From: Bacteroidales bacterium
GTDB lineage: Bacteria; Bacteroidota; Bacteroidia; Bacteroidales; VadinHA17
Direction: 5' to 3'
DNA length: 6,521 bases
Assembly: GCA_029935275.1 (NCBI GenBank)
Contig: JAOZKQ010000117.1
Location: forward strand, 1-6,521
Positions 5,789 through 6,521 of this stretch are shown here, in pieces. Positions within the stretch are counted from its first letter, which is position 1. Every line of letters starts with the position of its first letter. The notes beneath the pieces were generated by a model that was not told the DNA's origin, did not search any database, and saw nothing but the letters and a program-made list of their open reading frames with translations. The translations under genes and the position numbers were made by a program.

Positions 5789-6499
5789 ATGAAAGAAATT
5801 AAACGAATTCTCTTAAAACTCAGTGGAGAAGCTCTTATGGGCAGTGATTCTTCAGGAATAAATACAAAAATAGTAGAAGAATATTGCAAGGAAATTAAGG
5901 AAGCGACTCAGTCTGGCATACAGATTGGAATAGTTATTGGAGGTGGTAATATTTTCAGGGGAATGCAAGGAAAAGACAAAGGTTTTGACCGTGTACTCGG
6001 AGATCAGATGGGCATGCTTGCAACTGTAATTAATGGACTTGCGCTAAAGTCTATGTTCCAGTCACTTGATGTGCCTGCCAGATTATTTACAGCTATACGG
6101 ATGGAACCTGTTGGTGAAGGCTACTCACATTTAAAAGCTATTGATGCAATTCAGCAGGGAGAAGTTGCCATTTTTACCGCTGGAACGGGAAACCCATATT
6201 TTACCACTGATAGTGCAGCAGCACTCAGAGCCATTGAGATAAATGCAGATGTATTACTTAAAGGAACAAGAGTGGATGGTATTTATTCAGCTGATCCCGA
6301 AAAAGATCCAAAAGCTAAAAAATTTACAGAAATAAGTTTTGAGGAAGCTTATAATAAAGAGCTAAAGATCATGGATCTTACAGCATTTACACTTTGCAGG
6401 GAGAATAAACTCCCAATGATCGTTTTTGATATGAATACCAAAGGGAATTTACTGAGGATTATTAAGGGAGAAAATCCTGGTACATACGTATTTCCTTAA
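5789..6499 (+). CDS. pyrH: UMP kinase (uridylate kinase)
   Basis: This 236-residue enzyme of the amino-acid-kinase fold phosphorylates UMP to UDP with ATP in pyrimidine nucleotide synthesis; bacterial PyrH acts as a hexamer and is allosterically controlled. Visible motifs are KRILLKLSGEALMG (5-18) at the phosphate-binding N-terminus, IVIGGGNIFRG (48-58), the DQMGMLATVINGLAL segment (72-86), FTAGTGNPYFTTDSAAALRA (129-148) for UMP and Mg contacts, and LLKGTRVDGIYSADP (156-170) for the nucleotide site. The length is typical. ATG at 5789 has no Shine-Dalgarno sequence. It follows tsf as in most bacteria but sits behind a terminator and probably has its own promoter. The usual next gene, frr, would lie beyond the window. 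Confidence 0.98.
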   Translation: MKEIKRILLKLSGEALMGSDSSGINTKIVEEYCKEIKEATQSGIQIGIVIGGGNIFRGMQGKDKGFDRVLGDQMGMLATVINGLALKSMFQSLDVPARLFTAIRMEPVGEGYSHLKAIDAIQQGEVAIFTAGTGNPYFTTDSAAALRAIEINADVLLKGTRVDGIYSADPEKDPKAKKFTEISFEEAYNKELKIMDLTAFTLCRENKLPMIVFDMNTKGNLLRIIKGENPGTYVFP

Positions 6500-6521
6500 A
6501 TGGATTTGAATTTAATTCATA

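Noticed and set aside
6500..6521. ATG immediately after the pyrH stop (M D L N L I H), possibly the start of the next gene such as frr
   Set aside because: Only seven codons are visible and they do not resemble an frr N-terminus I know; the ATG may be chance.

Overview
The window looks like chromosomal DNA from a member of the Bacteroidota. Four things point that way. The rplM promoter matches the phylum's own consensus (TTG, 17-nt spacer, TAnnTTTG). Most start codons lack a Shine-Dalgarno sequence and sit behind A/T-rich leaders. The L13 N-terminus has the 'MDTxSYKT' form I associate with Bacteroidetes. The O-antigen-ligase-like protein carries a long internal domain that I recall from this phylum. 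The DNA is AT-rich and even in character, with no sign of a mobile element, CRISPR array, tRNA or rRNA. A finer placement (perhaps a Bacteroidales or Marinilabiliales relative) is only a guess.

Layout: positions 1-245 contain no gene I can support. A two-gene minus-strand unit follows: a polytopic O-antigen-ligase/polymerase-like membrane protein (2305-731), then, 14 nt downstream, a guanine deaminase, guaD (716-246). A 556-bp intergenic region (2306-2861) separates this unit from a divergent plus-strand translation cluster. The region holds outward-facing promoter candidates at both ends, six copies of an 8-bp tandem repeat, and a 12-bp inverted repeat that shares sequence with that array.

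The plus-strand cluster is rplM (L13, GTG start), rpsI (S9), rpsB (S2 with a long Lys/Ala/Glu-rich tail) and tsf (EF-Ts). A strong intrinsic terminator follows. pyrH (UMP kinase) comes next behind its own probable promoter, and the window ends 22 bases after it. The order rplM-rpsI joined to rpsB-tsf-pyrH is a housekeeping arrangement: two pairs of ribosomal or elongation genes, then the nucleotide kinase that usually lies next to them.

I found no novel gene system. The most interesting signals are regulatory. The rplM mRNA appears to begin with an 11-bp bulged hairpin, and its first bases (UCCAC) are exactly complementary to the GUGGA at the rplM start codon, which suggests an autoregulatory L13 leader. 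The 114-bp rpsI-rpsB spacer, the S2 tail and the intergenic repeat array are secondary points.
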